Translations under genes and position numbers: made by a program
Origin: Leptolyngbya ohadii IS1
GTDB taxonomy: Bacteria > Cyanobacteriota > Cyanobacteriia > Elainellales > Elainellaceae
Reading direction: 5' to 3'
NCBI RefSeq assembly: GCF_002215035.1
Contig: NZ_NKFP01000006.1
Location: 1,934,530 to 1,998,529, forward strand
DNA length: 64,000 bases
Notes under the pieces: model-generated
The model's database searches: none
Told to the model about the DNA's origin: nothing
What the model saw: the letters and a program-made list of their open reading frames with translations, nothing else
Part shown: in pieces, positions 9,279 to 18,090 of the stretch
How positions within the stretch are numbered: the stretch's first letter is position 1
Layout: every line of letters begins with the position of its first letter

Positions 9279-10646
9279 TTACTCCTGCACCGGAGCCGGA
9301 ATTCCGTTCACCACAGGCACATCCGGCACTTTGGCACCGCGAACCAGCTTTTCGGGCAGCACTACAAACGACAGCACAAACAGCGTGCTCATTGCCAGCA
9401 CTCCTAGATCCCCCGGTTGCCGGAATCGCCAGCTTCCCCAGCTTACCAACGCGATCGCAGAAACAAAAACGGGCAGCAGCCAGAACCTTGCCAGATGGCG
9501 CGTGTATTGCCGGAAGCGAATCATACCCCCAAGGCTCAGCAGGAGGGCGATCGCCGTTGGCACACTTCCCAGCAGCGTTTGCTTATCCCACTGAAGCGGA
9601 TAGAAACCCCACATATAAAATAGCTTTGCCGCTTGCAGCGAAAGGGCTTCACGCGGATGGGCAAGCACCCAGGCGACGGTGCGCTGTCTCAGCAGTTTGT
9701 CCTGCTCCTGATAGGAAAGTTTTAGTTCCGCTGCGTTCAGATAGCCCGTTTCCCAGGGATTCAGCCATTTCCCCGGACCCGTCCAGGTGACTCTGCCATC
9801 GGGAGCCGTCTTCACCTGATAGCCCTGCTCCACTAGCGTCGGATTGAGTCCACCGCCCAGGGTTTCGCCGCCGTTCGCGCTAATCAAAATTGGGGTTCCG
9901 GCATTCGTACTCATGTAGACCGACCAGGGCAGCACCAGCAAACTACAGCCGATAAGGAGAACGATCGATCGCTTCAGGGCAGTTCGCCAGCGAGGTTCCT
10001 CCAGAAAAATCAGCAGCAGCACAAACGGCAAAAACAGCAGATACATTGGGCGAATCAGCATCACGATCGCCAGCAGCACGCCAGACAGTCCGTAGCGCAG
10101 CCAGTTTTCCCGCGAATTTGCCTGAAGATTTTCCTGGGATCGATCGCTTCGTTCCTGATTGCCCTTGAAAATTGAGCCAAGCGGCAGCAGCAGCAAAAAG
10201 CAGACCAGCAAAGGCAGTGCCGTCGTTTCGCTATAGAGGGACGTGCCGTAATAAACGTAGGGAATCCAGAACACCACCAGCAAACCCACGATCGCCCCCG
10301 CCATCGAATTGCCCGTAATCCGTCGCGTCAGCAGATACATCAGCGGCGCAGTCAGGCTAAAAATGACCGTCGCTAAAACCTGCGTGAGAAATAAATTATC
10401 GAATGTGAGCCAGCGATACAGCGCCAGAACCACAATATGACCGAGGGTGCGACGCGCATTGAATTCGTATTGTCCCTGGAGCAGATCGCTTGCCAGGTTG
10501 TAGTATTCCTGCTCATCCAGATCCAGCGAGGCAACCTCAGAGCTGATTCCGACAACGGTTAAACTGGCTCCTACACGCACCACGATCGAGAGCGCCAGCA
10601 GAAACAGGAAGCAATAGCGAGGCTGAGTCAGCTTTCTAAGCAGCAT
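9279..10646 (-). CDS. GT-C glycosyltransferase (family 39-like)
   Basis: A polytopic 455-residue membrane protein with roughly ten hydrophobic segments. The first loop after membrane segment 1 carries the acidic motif SLDLDEQEYYNLA, typical of GT-C enzymes that use polyprenyl-phosphate sugars (PMT/ArnT-like, GT39/GT83). A second loop motif RRTLGH follows. A large extracytoplasmic loop lies at ~250-320 (GGETLGGGLNP, WLNPWETGYL). It is last in a three-gene minus-strand group with another GT-C enzyme and a polyprenyl-phosphate sugar synthase-like protein, which suggests it transfers a lipid-linked sugar on the outer face of the plasma membrane. A good Shine-Dalgarno (GGAG) precedes ATG 10646. 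Confidence 0.82.
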   Translation of the reverse strand: MLLRKLTQPRYCFLFLLALSIVVRVGASLTVVGISSEVASLDLDEQEYYNLASDLLQGQYEFNARRTLGHIVVLALYRWLTFDNLFLTQVLATVIFSLTAPLMYLLTRRITGNSMAGAIVGLLVVFWIPYVYYGTSLYSETTALPLLVCFLLLLPLGSIFKGNQERSDRSQENLQANSRENWLRYGLSGVLLAIVMLIRPMYLLFLPFVLLLIFLEEPRWRTALKRSIVLLIGCSLLVLPWSVYMSTNAGTPILISANGGETLGGGLNPTLVEQGYQVKTAPDGRVTWTGPGKWLNPWETGYLNAAELKLSYQEQDKLLRQRTVAWVLAHPREALSLQAAKLFYMWGFYPLQWDKQTLLGSVPTAIALLLSLGGMIRFRQYTRHLARFWLLPVFVSAIALVSWGSWRFRQPGDLGVLAMSTLFVLSFVVLPEKLVRGAKVPDVPVVNGIPAPVQE

Positions 10647-10764
10647 AGTTTCTCCTGAAATAAGGAAAGCGGACGACCATCAACAGGAGAACAAACCAGG
10701 GCAGTACCCTCAGCGAAGCAGACGTAACCGATCGGCAAGCATCATTACTAGGCGGGCTTAACGA

Positions 10765-12264
10765 CTAGGCAGGCGTACTTGGTACTTCGGAAGGCGACAC
10801 AGGAGAGCGATTGGGTTGAGTCAGCAGCAGTCGATCGATCGCAGGCTGACAGAACTGCAAAACGCGATGGCGGAAAATTAGAATACCGATCGCCGGAAAT
10901 AGCGTCAGAAGTACGGCAAAGATACTCAGGAAACTGTTGCCGCTCCCCGCCCCAAACACGACTCCGCTACACAACGCAAAAGCCAGACTAACAATGCAGA
11001 ACAGGGGAACATCGGTTGTTAGAATCGCGATCGGCAGCAGTGCGGAGGCATACCAGGGCATCAGCCAGGGCGTCGCAAACAGCAGCAGCGCCAGCGTTAC
11101 CCAGCCCATATCCTGTACCAGATTTGCCTCGGTATAAGTTATCTGAAGATAGGGCTTTAGCAAGGTCCAGCCATAAAAGAGCGCAAAGCCTAGCAGCGTC
11201 ACGGTGGAGAGCGGTGCAACCAGATCGGCGGTCACGTCCCAATCAATGCCGCCAAGGTGAAACAGCATCAGCCGAATCAGGTGATGGATCGATCGCGCCG
11301 TCATGCCAGAGGCTCCCGGATTCAGCAGGGCTTTCCATGCCTTGAGATCGGGCAGAATCGTTTGGCTCATCACGGCAAGAATCACCAGCCCGATCGCCGC
11401 CGAAATTCCCAGTTTGCGCCACTGCCGCTGCCGTACCAGAAAATTTCCCACCAGAGGCAGCCAGAGAATCGGCAGGGTTTTGGTCAGCACTCCGGCAATC
11501 ATCATTAACACAGCCGCAACATAGCGACGCTGATAGAGCCAGCCCACGGACAGAATAATCGTTGTTGCCAGCAGCACATCAATATGGGCATCGGCAACCT
11601 GGGCAATCACCACATAGGGATTCAGCAAATAGGCGATCGTCAGCTTATTGCGGGCAGGCAGCGGACGCAGAAACCGCCAAATCAAATAGCTGTTCAGGAT
11701 ATGCAGCAGCACCGCAAAGAACTTGAACAGATAGACACCTACGATCGGGTGAATCCGAACTGCCGAAGCCGAAGCCGTCAATAGCGCCATCGAAATCGGA
11801 CCATAAGTAGAAGTCTGCGACCAGTCCAGCAGTGGAGTGAGTGCCGTTCGGACTGCCCCCGCCGGGATCACATAGGGATTCCAGCCCTGAATCGCCATGA
11901 CGCCATACTGCAAATACAGGTAGATGTCGTTGCTAAGCGGATAGGCAAACCAGGCAAGGAACAGAAAAGGGATCGCAGGGCGCAGCAGCAACCAAAACCG
12001 ATTGCCATGCCGAACTAACGTCTGCGGAAACCGCACCAGCCAGAACAGATAAACCGCACAGAGAATCAGATAACCGATCGACGCAATCATGCGACTGTGC
12101 CGAACCTGCGTGTAATAGATGTCGTTGAAGCTTTGCTCTGTTCCTGCTAGCTCCTGAAGGTAGCTCATCATGCCGCCATAGGTCAGCATGAGCGACAGGA
12201 CGATCGCCGTTGCGATAGGAAGCCAGAACAGATAACCCTGAAGTTTTAATCTTGCACCCATCAT
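10765..12264 (-). CDS. GT-C polyprenyl-phosphate mannosyltransferase-like protein
   Basis: A membrane protein of about 500 residues with about twelve hydrophobic spans. Features of the mannosyltransferase (MptA/MptB-like, GT87-type) group: a first-loop motif YPLSNDIYLYLQYGVMAIQG, then GWNPYVIP and WSQTSTYGP, and later VADAHIDVLL. The frame is open from 12339, but that ATG lies within a 13-bp tandem repeat; I prefer the MetMet start at 12264 (MMGARLKLQGYLFWL), just ahead of the first membrane segment. Together with the upstream GT2-GtrA protein it probably builds a cell-surface glycan or glycosylated protein from polyprenyl-phosphate sugars. Confidence 0.8.
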   Translation of the reverse strand: MMGARLKLQGYLFWLPIATAIVLSLMLTYGGMMSYLQELAGTEQSFNDIYYTQVRHSRMIASIGYLILCAVYLFWLVRFPQTLVRHGNRFWLLLRPAIPFLFLAWFAYPLSNDIYLYLQYGVMAIQGWNPYVIPAGAVRTALTPLLDWSQTSTYGPISMALLTASASAVRIHPIVGVYLFKFFAVLLHILNSYLIWRFLRPLPARNKLTIAYLLNPYVVIAQVADAHIDVLLATTIILSVGWLYQRRYVAAVLMMIAGVLTKTLPILWLPLVGNFLVRQRQWRKLGISAAIGLVILAVMSQTILPDLKAWKALLNPGASGMTARSIHHLIRLMLFHLGGIDWDVTADLVAPLSTVTLLGFALFYGWTLLKPYLQITYTEANLVQDMGWVTLALLLFATPWLMPWYASALLPIAILTTDVPLFCIVSLAFALCSGVVFGAGSGNSFLSIFAVLLTLFPAIGILIFRHRVLQFCQPAIDRLLLTQPNRSPVSPSEVPSTPA

Positions 12265-12297
12265 GCTTGCTCGATTTCCCTCATGATTTGGACAAGC

Positions 12298-12367
12298 GAT
12301 TGGAACCAGCAATTGGAACCAGCGATTTGAGCCAGTCATTTGAACCCGTTATTTGAACCAGCAATTT
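12298..12367. repeat. 13-bp tandem repeat, ~5.4 copies
   Basis: Five contiguous 13-bp units of the form RATTTGAACCAGC (GATTGGAACCAGC, AATTGGAACCAGC, GATTTGAGCCAGT, CATTTGAACCCGT, TATTTGAACCAGC) plus a partial AATTT. It is just upstream of the chosen start of the GT-C gene, where its 5' leader would be. Confidence 0.92.
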
Positions 12368-12709
12368 CTAGCGTTACGAAACGAAGGTCTGGAACCGCGA
12401 GTCAGGTACGATCGGTTTAAGCGACGGAGCCGCTCCAGCAAGTATTCAGTTGAAAACCTGGACAGCAGACTCAAGCCATGACGGACAGAAAACATAGCAA
12501 AGTGCGATCGATCCACAACCAGAAAATAAATCCGCCAGGAGCCAGGAATCACGGGCAGGATGGGATCGATCGGCAAGCGGAAAACCCAGGAAGGGATCAA
12601 TCAGAGGCAGGATACCATTTGTACGCAGAAGGCTCCCGCTAGACAGAATTACTGGTCGAGTTATTAGACGAATTACCGGACGGAAAACTGGATACAGAGC
12701 AGTGCAAAT
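12368..12709. other. Spacer between glycosyltransferase genes
   Basis: About 340 bp between the 13-bp repeat and the end of the GT2-GtrA gene. It holds an open stretch of 83 codons on the minus strand (12349-12600) with no recognisable domain and an Arg/Ser-rich composition that looks non-coding. I see no clear hairpin terminator or promoter. Confidence 0.5.
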
Positions 12710-13972
12710 CTACTTGGCATCCGTAACGCGCCAGCTTAGCTTCAGGTTGAGCCAGAAATTCCAGAAGGTAACAACGGCAATCGCCAGCAGGTTTGCCACA
12801 TAGCGATTAATGCCGAAGACGTTAAACAACACATTCAGAATCAGCACATTCAGCACCAGACCAGAGAGGCAAATCACGTTAAATTTCAGGAACCGCTTCA
12901 GCCGCTTTTGCCAGCCCCGCTGATGGCTCGACATATCACCAAACGTCCAGCGATCGTTCCACAGGAAGTTATTGACAATTGCCACTTCCGCCGCAAGGAT
13001 TTTGCTTCGGGTCAAATTCCAGCCCAGCGTGGTGGAATCGCTCAGCAAATACAGCACCGCCATATCCACAAACACGCCGCTCAAGCCTACCAGCCCAAAG
13101 CGAACAAATCGCCCGATCGGAAATTGCTGCCGCAGCCGCCCAATTCTGCCCTGACTGGTTCGCAGCCGTACCAGATGGCTCAGGTAATCCAGGTACTGCC
13201 GCCAGGTCACTTTGCTTTCGCCCTCCTGCCGTTCCTGGAAGACATAGCCCACCTCGGCAACCTGACCAATATTGCCCCGTCCCAGCACCTCCAGCAAAAT
13301 TTTGTAGCCTATGGGACTCATGGATTTTTCGGCGATCGCCGATCGGCGCACCAGAAAATAGCCGCTCATCGGATCGGACACCCGCCCGACCACATTGGGC
13401 AGCACCACCAGACCCAAAACCTGCGCTCCCCGTGAGAGAAATCGGCGCGTCGGACTCCAATCGCTGACTCCGCCCCCGTCTACGTGACGACTGGCAACGG
13501 CAAGATCCGCTCCCCGCTCAATGGCTTCGAGCAGCTGGTATAGAATCTCCGGCGGGTGCTGCAAATCGCCATCAATAACGCCCAGGATTTCGCCCCGTGC
13601 TGCCTGCCAGCCGCGAATGACGGCGGTCGAAAGTCCGCGTTCACTCTGTCGCCGCATGACGCGCAGGGTAGGATACTGGGTTATCAAAGATTGGGCAATT
13701 TCCCAGGTGCGATCGGGGCTATCGTCATCCACGATGATAATTTCGTAGTCATTTCCCAGGACGGGATCAAGCAGCCGGGTGAGCCGTTGAACGATCGCCG
13801 CCACATTGCCCGCTTCCTTGTAGGTCGGCACAATCAGCGAAAATTGGACGCCCTGAGACAGTCGTACTGAGCCACCATTGCGGTTCTGAAGATCGGATAA
13901 AGCAGCAGGTTGTTCTGCAATGCGAAGCTCTCCAGTCGGCACAGGCAGCAGCGAACTTCCAACCGTTTTCAT
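12710..13972 (-). CDS. Dolichyl-phosphate mannose synthase-like GT2 fused to GtrA domain
   Basis: Residues ~45-280 are a family-2 glycosyltransferase of the DPM1 type: SLIVPTYKEAGN, IIIVDDDSPDRT, ERGLSTAVIRGW, and the metal-binding GVIDGDLQHPPE. It should transfer a nucleotide-linked sugar to polyprenyl phosphate on the cytoplasmic face. Residues ~290-415 are a GtrA domain of four membrane spans (VRFGLVGLSGVFVDMAVLYLL, NNFLWNDRWTF), the type proposed to flip the sugar-lipid. The gene is first of three on this strand and would supply substrate for the two GT-C enzymes downstream. The ATG at 13972 gives 420 aa, with a short N-terminal extension before the GT2 core. Confidence 0.9.
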   Translation of the reverse strand: MKTVGSSLLPVPTGELRIAEQPAALSDLQNRNGGSVRLSQGVQFSLIVPTYKEAGNVAAIVQRLTRLLDPVLGNDYEIIIVDDDSPDRTWEIAQSLITQYPTLRVMRRQSERGLSTAVIRGWQAARGEILGVIDGDLQHPPEILYQLLEAIERGADLAVASRHVDGGGVSDWSPTRRFLSRGAQVLGLVVLPNVVGRVSDPMSGYFLVRRSAIAEKSMSPIGYKILLEVLGRGNIGQVAEVGYVFQERQEGESKVTWRQYLDYLSHLVRLRTSQGRIGRLRQQFPIGRFVRFGLVGLSGVFVDMAVLYLLSDSTTLGWNLTRSKILAAEVAIVNNFLWNDRWTFGDMSSHQRGWQKRLKRFLKFNVICLSGLVLNVLILNVLFNVFGINRYVANLLAIAVVTFWNFWLNLKLSWRVTDAK

Positions 13973-14565
13973 GGAAAAATCCTACCTAAAACTCAAAACG
14001 TTCAATCGATTTGCAGCAAGTTTAGAAAATCGAGCGGGCTGTACAGATCACAACAACAGGACACTTACGCATTGCCCGGATTACAGCTCAACGAACGTCA
14101 TCAAGACAAATAAACTTTTGTTACTAGATTTTTACAGGCACCTTATACTAGTCCCCCCTTCGCTCAAAAGATTTACCCCCAAAGGATGAAAGATTCAGCG
14201 ATAAATCCACAACTCTTGGTATCGAGCAACACAGGGAAAGACTGTAACCTGGAATAGAAAATGGGGGAGAATGCTTGACTCAACAGGGATAAACTTCGCT
14301 GTCCCTGACTCTGATTTAACAAGATAGGGCGATCGGCACTGAGTGCTTATGTGATCAATTTCTTAGGATCGCCAAAGGAATTATAGGCTAGTTGTTAGAA
14401 AAGTCAAAAACTATAAACATCAAAAAATGAAAGAAGGGGCGATCGATCGCCCCCCGTACTTTATGTTTTTGGGTTTGCCGCAAGGAATGCAGCCTCAAAT
14501 CTGTAGCGGTACACCAATAATGGCAACGAACCCACAGACTCTTTGAACACCAATCTAGATACCCA
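13973..14565. other. Long intergenic region between GT2-GtrA and PSRP-3 genes
   Basis: About 590 bp without a credible gene. On the plus strand a promoter-like pair TTACTA / 17 bp / TATACT lies near 14121-14150 with no plus-strand gene for 900 bp. A small hairpin (CAGGGA, 12-nt loop, TCCCTG) lies near 14282-14306. The right part contains the terminator described separately. Confidence 0.5.
14421..14453 (-). terminator. Rho-independent terminator of the PSRP-3 gene
   Basis: The perfect palindrome GGGGCGATCGATCGCCCC (14436-14453) is followed on the minus strand by TTCTTTCATTTTTTG. It lies ~110 bp beyond the PSRP-3 stop codon in the right orientation. Confidence 0.75.
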
Positions 14566-14865
14566 TCAGGTGCTACCCGTGAAGACCACATCCGGGAACT
14601 TCGCCTGTGCTTCGGCGAGGGGTTGCCGTCTGCCTTCTTCCTGCCAGTAATTGATCACTTCCGTCGCCTTATTGAGCAGTTCAATGCGATCGGATTCAGA
14701 AATCCAGTGCTTTGCTTCTAGCTCAGCTTTCATCTGTTCCCAGGCATCGTTGCGGGGCCAGAAGAAATAGGAGGTCAGAGGGCTAGTTCCCTTACCAACT
14801 ACCTGATCCACTGCAAGCGCAACGTTTTGATCGAGCCAAAGGACTTTCAAAATAAACTTGGACAA
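14566..14865 (-). CDS. ycf65: Ribosomal protein PSRP-3 / Ycf65
   Basis: A 99-residue protein matching the Ycf65/PSRP-3 family, a small-subunit ribosomal protein found in cyanobacteria and plastids. Conserved stretches are [50 protein letters not shown] and the C-terminal [14 protein letters not shown]. The start appears to be TTG at 14865, five bases after a perfect GGGAGG Shine-Dalgarno (14871-14876); no ATG gives the full conserved N-terminus (SKFILKVLW). The rare start codon may lower expression. It is monocistronic, with a terminator about 110 bp downstream. Confidence 0.93.
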   Translation of the reverse strand: MSKFILKVLWLDQNVALAVDQVVGKGTSPLTSYFFWPRNDAWEQMKAELEAKHWISESDRIELLNKATEVINYWQEEGRRQPLAEAQAKFPDVVFTGST

Positions 14866-15050
14866 ACAAACCTCCCGGATCGTTTCGCCGTTCCCATAAC
14901 TTCTACAATCCTCTATGGTAATCTACAGATTCGCTGGATTGCTACGAACAGTTCGGCTATCTGCAAGATTGGGCGGCGATTTCGCGATTATTTATTGATT
15001 TCAAGTTCATTTCAAGCTCCTTTATTGCAAGGCAGGGCGGGAACGGGAAG

Positions 15051-15956
15051 GTGGAAACAGGGAAGGTGGAAGGGAACGTGAGAATATCGGCGCAGCCTAC
15101 TGATGGATCAGCGATCGTTGTATTTGATATTGACGGCGTGATTCGCGATGTCGGCAATTCCTATCGTCGTGCCCTGGCGGATACGGTAGAGCAGTTTACC
15201 GGGGGCGCATACCGCCCTACCCAGGCAGCCATTGACACCCTGAAGGCAGAAGGCACCTGGAACAACGATTGGGAAGCCTCTCAGGAATTGGTGTACCGCT
15301 ACTTTGAGCAGCAGGGGATCGATCGCACCTCGCAGCCCCAGGACTATGAAGCGATCGTGGCATTCTTTCAGAGCCGCTACCGGGGCACCGATCCGATCAA
15401 CTGGAACGGCTACATTTGCCAGGAACCGCTGCTGGTTCAGCCCGACTATCTGCAAGACCTCACCCAGGCAAAGATTTCTTGGGGATTTTTCAGCGGTGCA
15501 ACGCGGGGATCAGCGACCTACATTCTGGAAAAGCGGCTAGAACTTCACCCTCCAGTGCTAATTGCCATGGAAGACGCGCCCGGCAAGCCCGACCCCGCCG
15601 GATTATTTGAGGTGGTTCGTCAGCTTGAAAGTCGCGATTTGCTGCCCCAAAATGCACCTGTCCTCTATGCCGGGGACACCGTTGCCGATATGTACACGGT
15701 TGAGGCAGCCAAAAACCAGTACCCCGATCGCCTTTGGATTGGCGTTGGCATCTTGCCTCCTCACGCTCAGAACTCAGGTCAGAGTTCAGGTCAAAATTCA
15801 GGTCAAAGCTCGGAAGACTATAGCATCAGCTATCGCCAAACACTCATTGATGCGGGGGCGGCGATCGTTTTGTCCAATGTTCAGCAGCTCAGCCCTGCTC
15901 AAGTCCATCAGCTCGTCAATTCCGCAGTTTCGTCTGCAACCTGGCAGCAGTTTTGA
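15051..15956 (+). CDS. HAD-superfamily hydrolase (subfamily IA, TIGR01548-like)
   Basis: A phosphatase-like HAD hydrolase. Motif I FDIDGVIRD carries both catalytic Asp residues; motif II is FFSGATRGSA, motif III MEDAPGKPDP supplies the Lys, and motif IV is YAGDTVADM. Residues ~242-257 are a Ser/Gln/Asn insertion (NSGQSSGQNSGQSSE) coded by a 12-bp tandem repeat at ~15768-15815, absent from the fold proper. The start is uncertain: ATG 15051 lies in an imperfect tandem repeat, and a GTG at 15078 would also precede the first beta strand. The physiological substrate is unknown. Confidence 0.85.
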   Translation: METGKVEGNVRISAQPTDGSAIVVFDIDGVIRDVGNSYRRALADTVEQFTGGAYRPTQAAIDTLKAEGTWNNDWEASQELVYRYFEQQGIDRTSQPQDYEAIVAFFQSRYRGTDPINWNGYICQEPLLVQPDYLQDLTQAKISWGFFSGATRGSATYILEKRLELHPPVLIAMEDAPGKPDPAGLFEVVRQLESRDLLPQNAPVLYAGDTVADMYTVEAAKNQYPDRLWIGVGILPPHAQNSGQSSGQNSGQSSEDYSISYRQTLIDAGAAIVLSNVQQLSPAQVHQLVNSAVSSATWQQF

Positions 15957-16533
15957 AGCTATTTTCGAGATATTGCTGGTCAGATGTAGCAGTTCTGTAA
16001 TAGCAGTTCTGTAATAGCAGTTCGCGAACTGCCCCCAACATAGGGTGGCAATCCCAGATTCATATCTGCTTTCAGCAGTGACCTTTTCGATTCAATGATT
16101 CAATTCAACCGTTTCACGCCTCAAGTTAGCGTCTTCTAGAACGGTGCTTCCCAGACAGGGATCGTGCGGGAGTCAGCCGGACCAGCCAGCGATAAAGCCA
16201 CTCCAGCCCAACCTGACTTGTCCAGGACGGCGGCGAGATCGAATTGTCTTCACCAACCATCATTTTGGGAGGAGAGGTCTTCATGCGGACTGCTACGATC
16301 GCGACACATCGATTTATTAAGATTCTAGAAATCCGATTGCGCTAATACCGTGAAGTTCTGGTGAAGACTCAGCAAATAATAATGAAAAGTGTATTTTTAT
16401 ACAGGAAAAGCCCCTTCGCCTGCTGATTCTCGCTTTCCATCTGCACCAGAAATTTATTAGCGGCGCTAAGAATGAGAAAGCTACAAAAACGCTATAAATC
16501 CTAAAAAGCGGTAAGCACAAGCATAAAACCGCC
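15957..16533. other. Intergenic region with small tandem repeat and tiny ORFs
   Basis: About 580 bp without a firm gene. It has a 14-bp tandem repeat (AGCAGTTCTGTAAT, two full copies and a partial, ~15987-16022). A minus-strand open frame at 16126-16263 could be a gene remnant. A 20-codon plus-strand ORF (16283-16345) follows a strong Shine-Dalgarno-like GGAGGAG. Both are discussed under findings. Confidence 0.5.
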
Positions 16534-16776
16534 CTAATTCCAGTTTCGTCGAGGCGATTCCGGCTTATGCAGCACAACAGCACAAACCCACTTCTGGAAA
16601 ACCTCTACAAACGAGAGCGGAACAGCAATAACCCAAAACAGTGAGCCGATGCAGATGAGTAGCCAGGAAAGGCGATCGGATTTGGGCGTCGTACTATCCG
16701 CCAAAAACACGCCGACCAGCATCAGGAAAACGACCAGGGAAACCAGCAAATAAACCGAAAGCAGTCGAATCAGCAT
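16534..16776 (-). CDS. Small two-span membrane protein, hypothetical
   Basis: I take the ATG at 16776, giving 80 residues starting MLIRLLSVYLLVSLVVFL. Two hydrophobic spans (~3-24 and ~36-58, SWLLICIGSLFWVIAVPL) flank a short polar loop (DSTTPKSDR), and the tail is basic (HKPESPRRNWN). The frame is open upstream to 16989, but those ~70 residues have no membrane or domain character and are probably not translated. I do not recognise the family. Nothing nearby indicates its role. Confidence 0.55.
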   Translation of the reverse strand: MLIRLLSVYLLVSLVVFLMLVGVFLADSTTPKSDRLSWLLICIGSLFWVIAVPLSFVEVFQKWVCAVVLHKPESPRRNWN

Positions 16777-17076
16777 TGGCTTGATTTCTATCCTAAGGGA
16801 TCGACCCAAACGAACAAGGGAGCAAGCTACGCCTTCAGCGAAATCATCTACTGCTGTTTGACTAACCGTTTGACTGTTAAAGGCGTCATACCTAATCTTT
16901 ACAGAAATTCTGACACATTTAGATATAAATACATAGAAAGTTGGATGAAATTCTTCCAAAGCTGTGCAATTCTGACCAAATTCGCCCACTCAACCGTAAA
17001 TTTAACCAGCCTTTATTTCATTTTTGTATAAAGCGATACCTGAAAAAGCATTGTTTTTGCAAAATAATGTTCGCTC

Positions 17077-17112
17077 AAAAAAATATGCCTCCCATCCAGC
17101 TGGCGTGAGGCA
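17077..17112 (-). terminator. Terminator of the TPR gene
   Basis: A hairpin with arms TGCCTC (17086-17091) and GAGGCA (17107-17112), containing CCAGCTGG, is followed on the minus strand by AT7. It sits ~35 bp after the TPR gene stop. Confidence 0.7.
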
Positions 17113-17146
17113 ACCCAGAACCTTATAGACAAAATAGACAAAAAGG

Positions 17147-17995
17147 CTATTTGAGCGTCAAAAATCTTTCTAGCGCCTTCACCATCGCGGGGGGCCAGCG
17201 CCGAACACTTGCCACCCAGTCCAGGTCTTTATAGCGTTTATCCAGCCCTACGGCTGCCACCCAATTGCTTTCTGCTTCTCCCTGTTTCCCCTCAACCCAA
17301 AGCACCGCCGTCAGAGCAGCTCGCATATCGGCAAATTGAGGGTACTTCCGTACCAAATTTCGCATTTCGCGCGTCGCGGCTTCCGTTTCACCTGTCTGGT
17401 AGAGCGCAAGGGCATAGTTTGCTCTGGCAAAGGCGTAGTCCGGCACCAGATCCGCCGCCTTCTTGTAATCCTGGACTGCCTGTTCCCACTGTCCCAGCCC
17501 TGCCTCCGCATTACCACGATTGTTATAGGCAGCCGGATCGCTGGAATCAATCTCTAGAACGCGATTGTAGTCTTCGATCGCCGCCGCATACTGCCCCAAC
17601 CCCTCATAGGCTGTCCCCCGGTTCAGATACGGATCGGGAGCCTCCGGAGCCAGCTCGATCGCCCGATTATAGTCTTCGATCGCCGCTTCTAGCTTATTCT
17701 GGCTAACTCTGGCATTGCCGCGATTGCTCCAGACCGCAGGTTCATCGGGCAGGGCTTCCAGCAGCTTTGTCCAGTAGGTTTCCGCCGCCGCAAAATTCCC
17801 CTCATTTGTAGCAGCAAAGGCTTTGGCTTTCAGGTCAGCCAGCTCTGCCCCAGCAGAATTAGATTTCTCCGCAGACTCGACCTGAGCCAGCACCGGGAAT
17901 GACCATTCTCCCCAAGCACCAGCCTGAGCCACCGCAGGAATACCGCACCAGAGGGCGATCGACAGCAGGATTGAAATAAACAGGTTTCGCATCAT
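17147..17995 (-). CDS. Exported TPR protein
   Basis: About 282 residues from the Met-Met start at 17995. It begins with a Sec-type signal peptide (MMRNLFISILLSIALW, likely cleavage after AVAQA). The mature part has about four to five TPR units (EPAVWSNRGNARVSQNKLEA, DPYLNRGTAYEGLGQYAAA, DPAAYNNRGNAEAGLGQWEQ, YAFARANYALALYQTGETEA). It should act as a protein-interaction scaffold in the periplasm or thylakoid lumen. The C-terminal ~50 residues (WVAAVGLDKRYKDLDWVASV) are conserved in cyanobacterial lumenal TPR proteins as I recall them. A frame extends upstream to 18067, through C-rich repeat DNA. It shares its strand with ruvB, 96 bp away. Confidence 0.82.
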   Translation of the reverse strand: MMRNLFISILLSIALWCGIPAVAQAGAWGEWSFPVLAQVESAEKSNSAGAELADLKAKAFAATNEGNFAAAETYWTKLLEALPDEPAVWSNRGNARVSQNKLEAAIEDYNRAIELAPEAPDPYLNRGTAYEGLGQYAAAIEDYNRVLEIDSSDPAAYNNRGNAEAGLGQWEQAVQDYKKAADLVPDYAFARANYALALYQTGETEAATREMRNLVRKYPQFADMRAALTAVLWVEGKQGEAESNWVAAVGLDKRYKDLDWVASVRRWPPAMVKALERFLTLK

Positions 17996-18090
17996 GCCCA
18001 ATATGATGCCAGCGATCGAGTTTCGTGACAAATCCTTCCCCCCATTATTTTCCCCTCTCCCACTCATCCACTCACCTACTCCCCACTCCC

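Noticed and set aside
12349-12600. 83-codon minus-strand frame
   Set aside because: Arg/Ser-rich with no domain, partly made of the 13-bp repeat; no Shine-Dalgarno.
16317-16583. 88-codon minus-strand frame
   Set aside because: Overlaps the 3' end of the two-span membrane protein gene and has a Cys/Arg-rich, non-protein-like composition.
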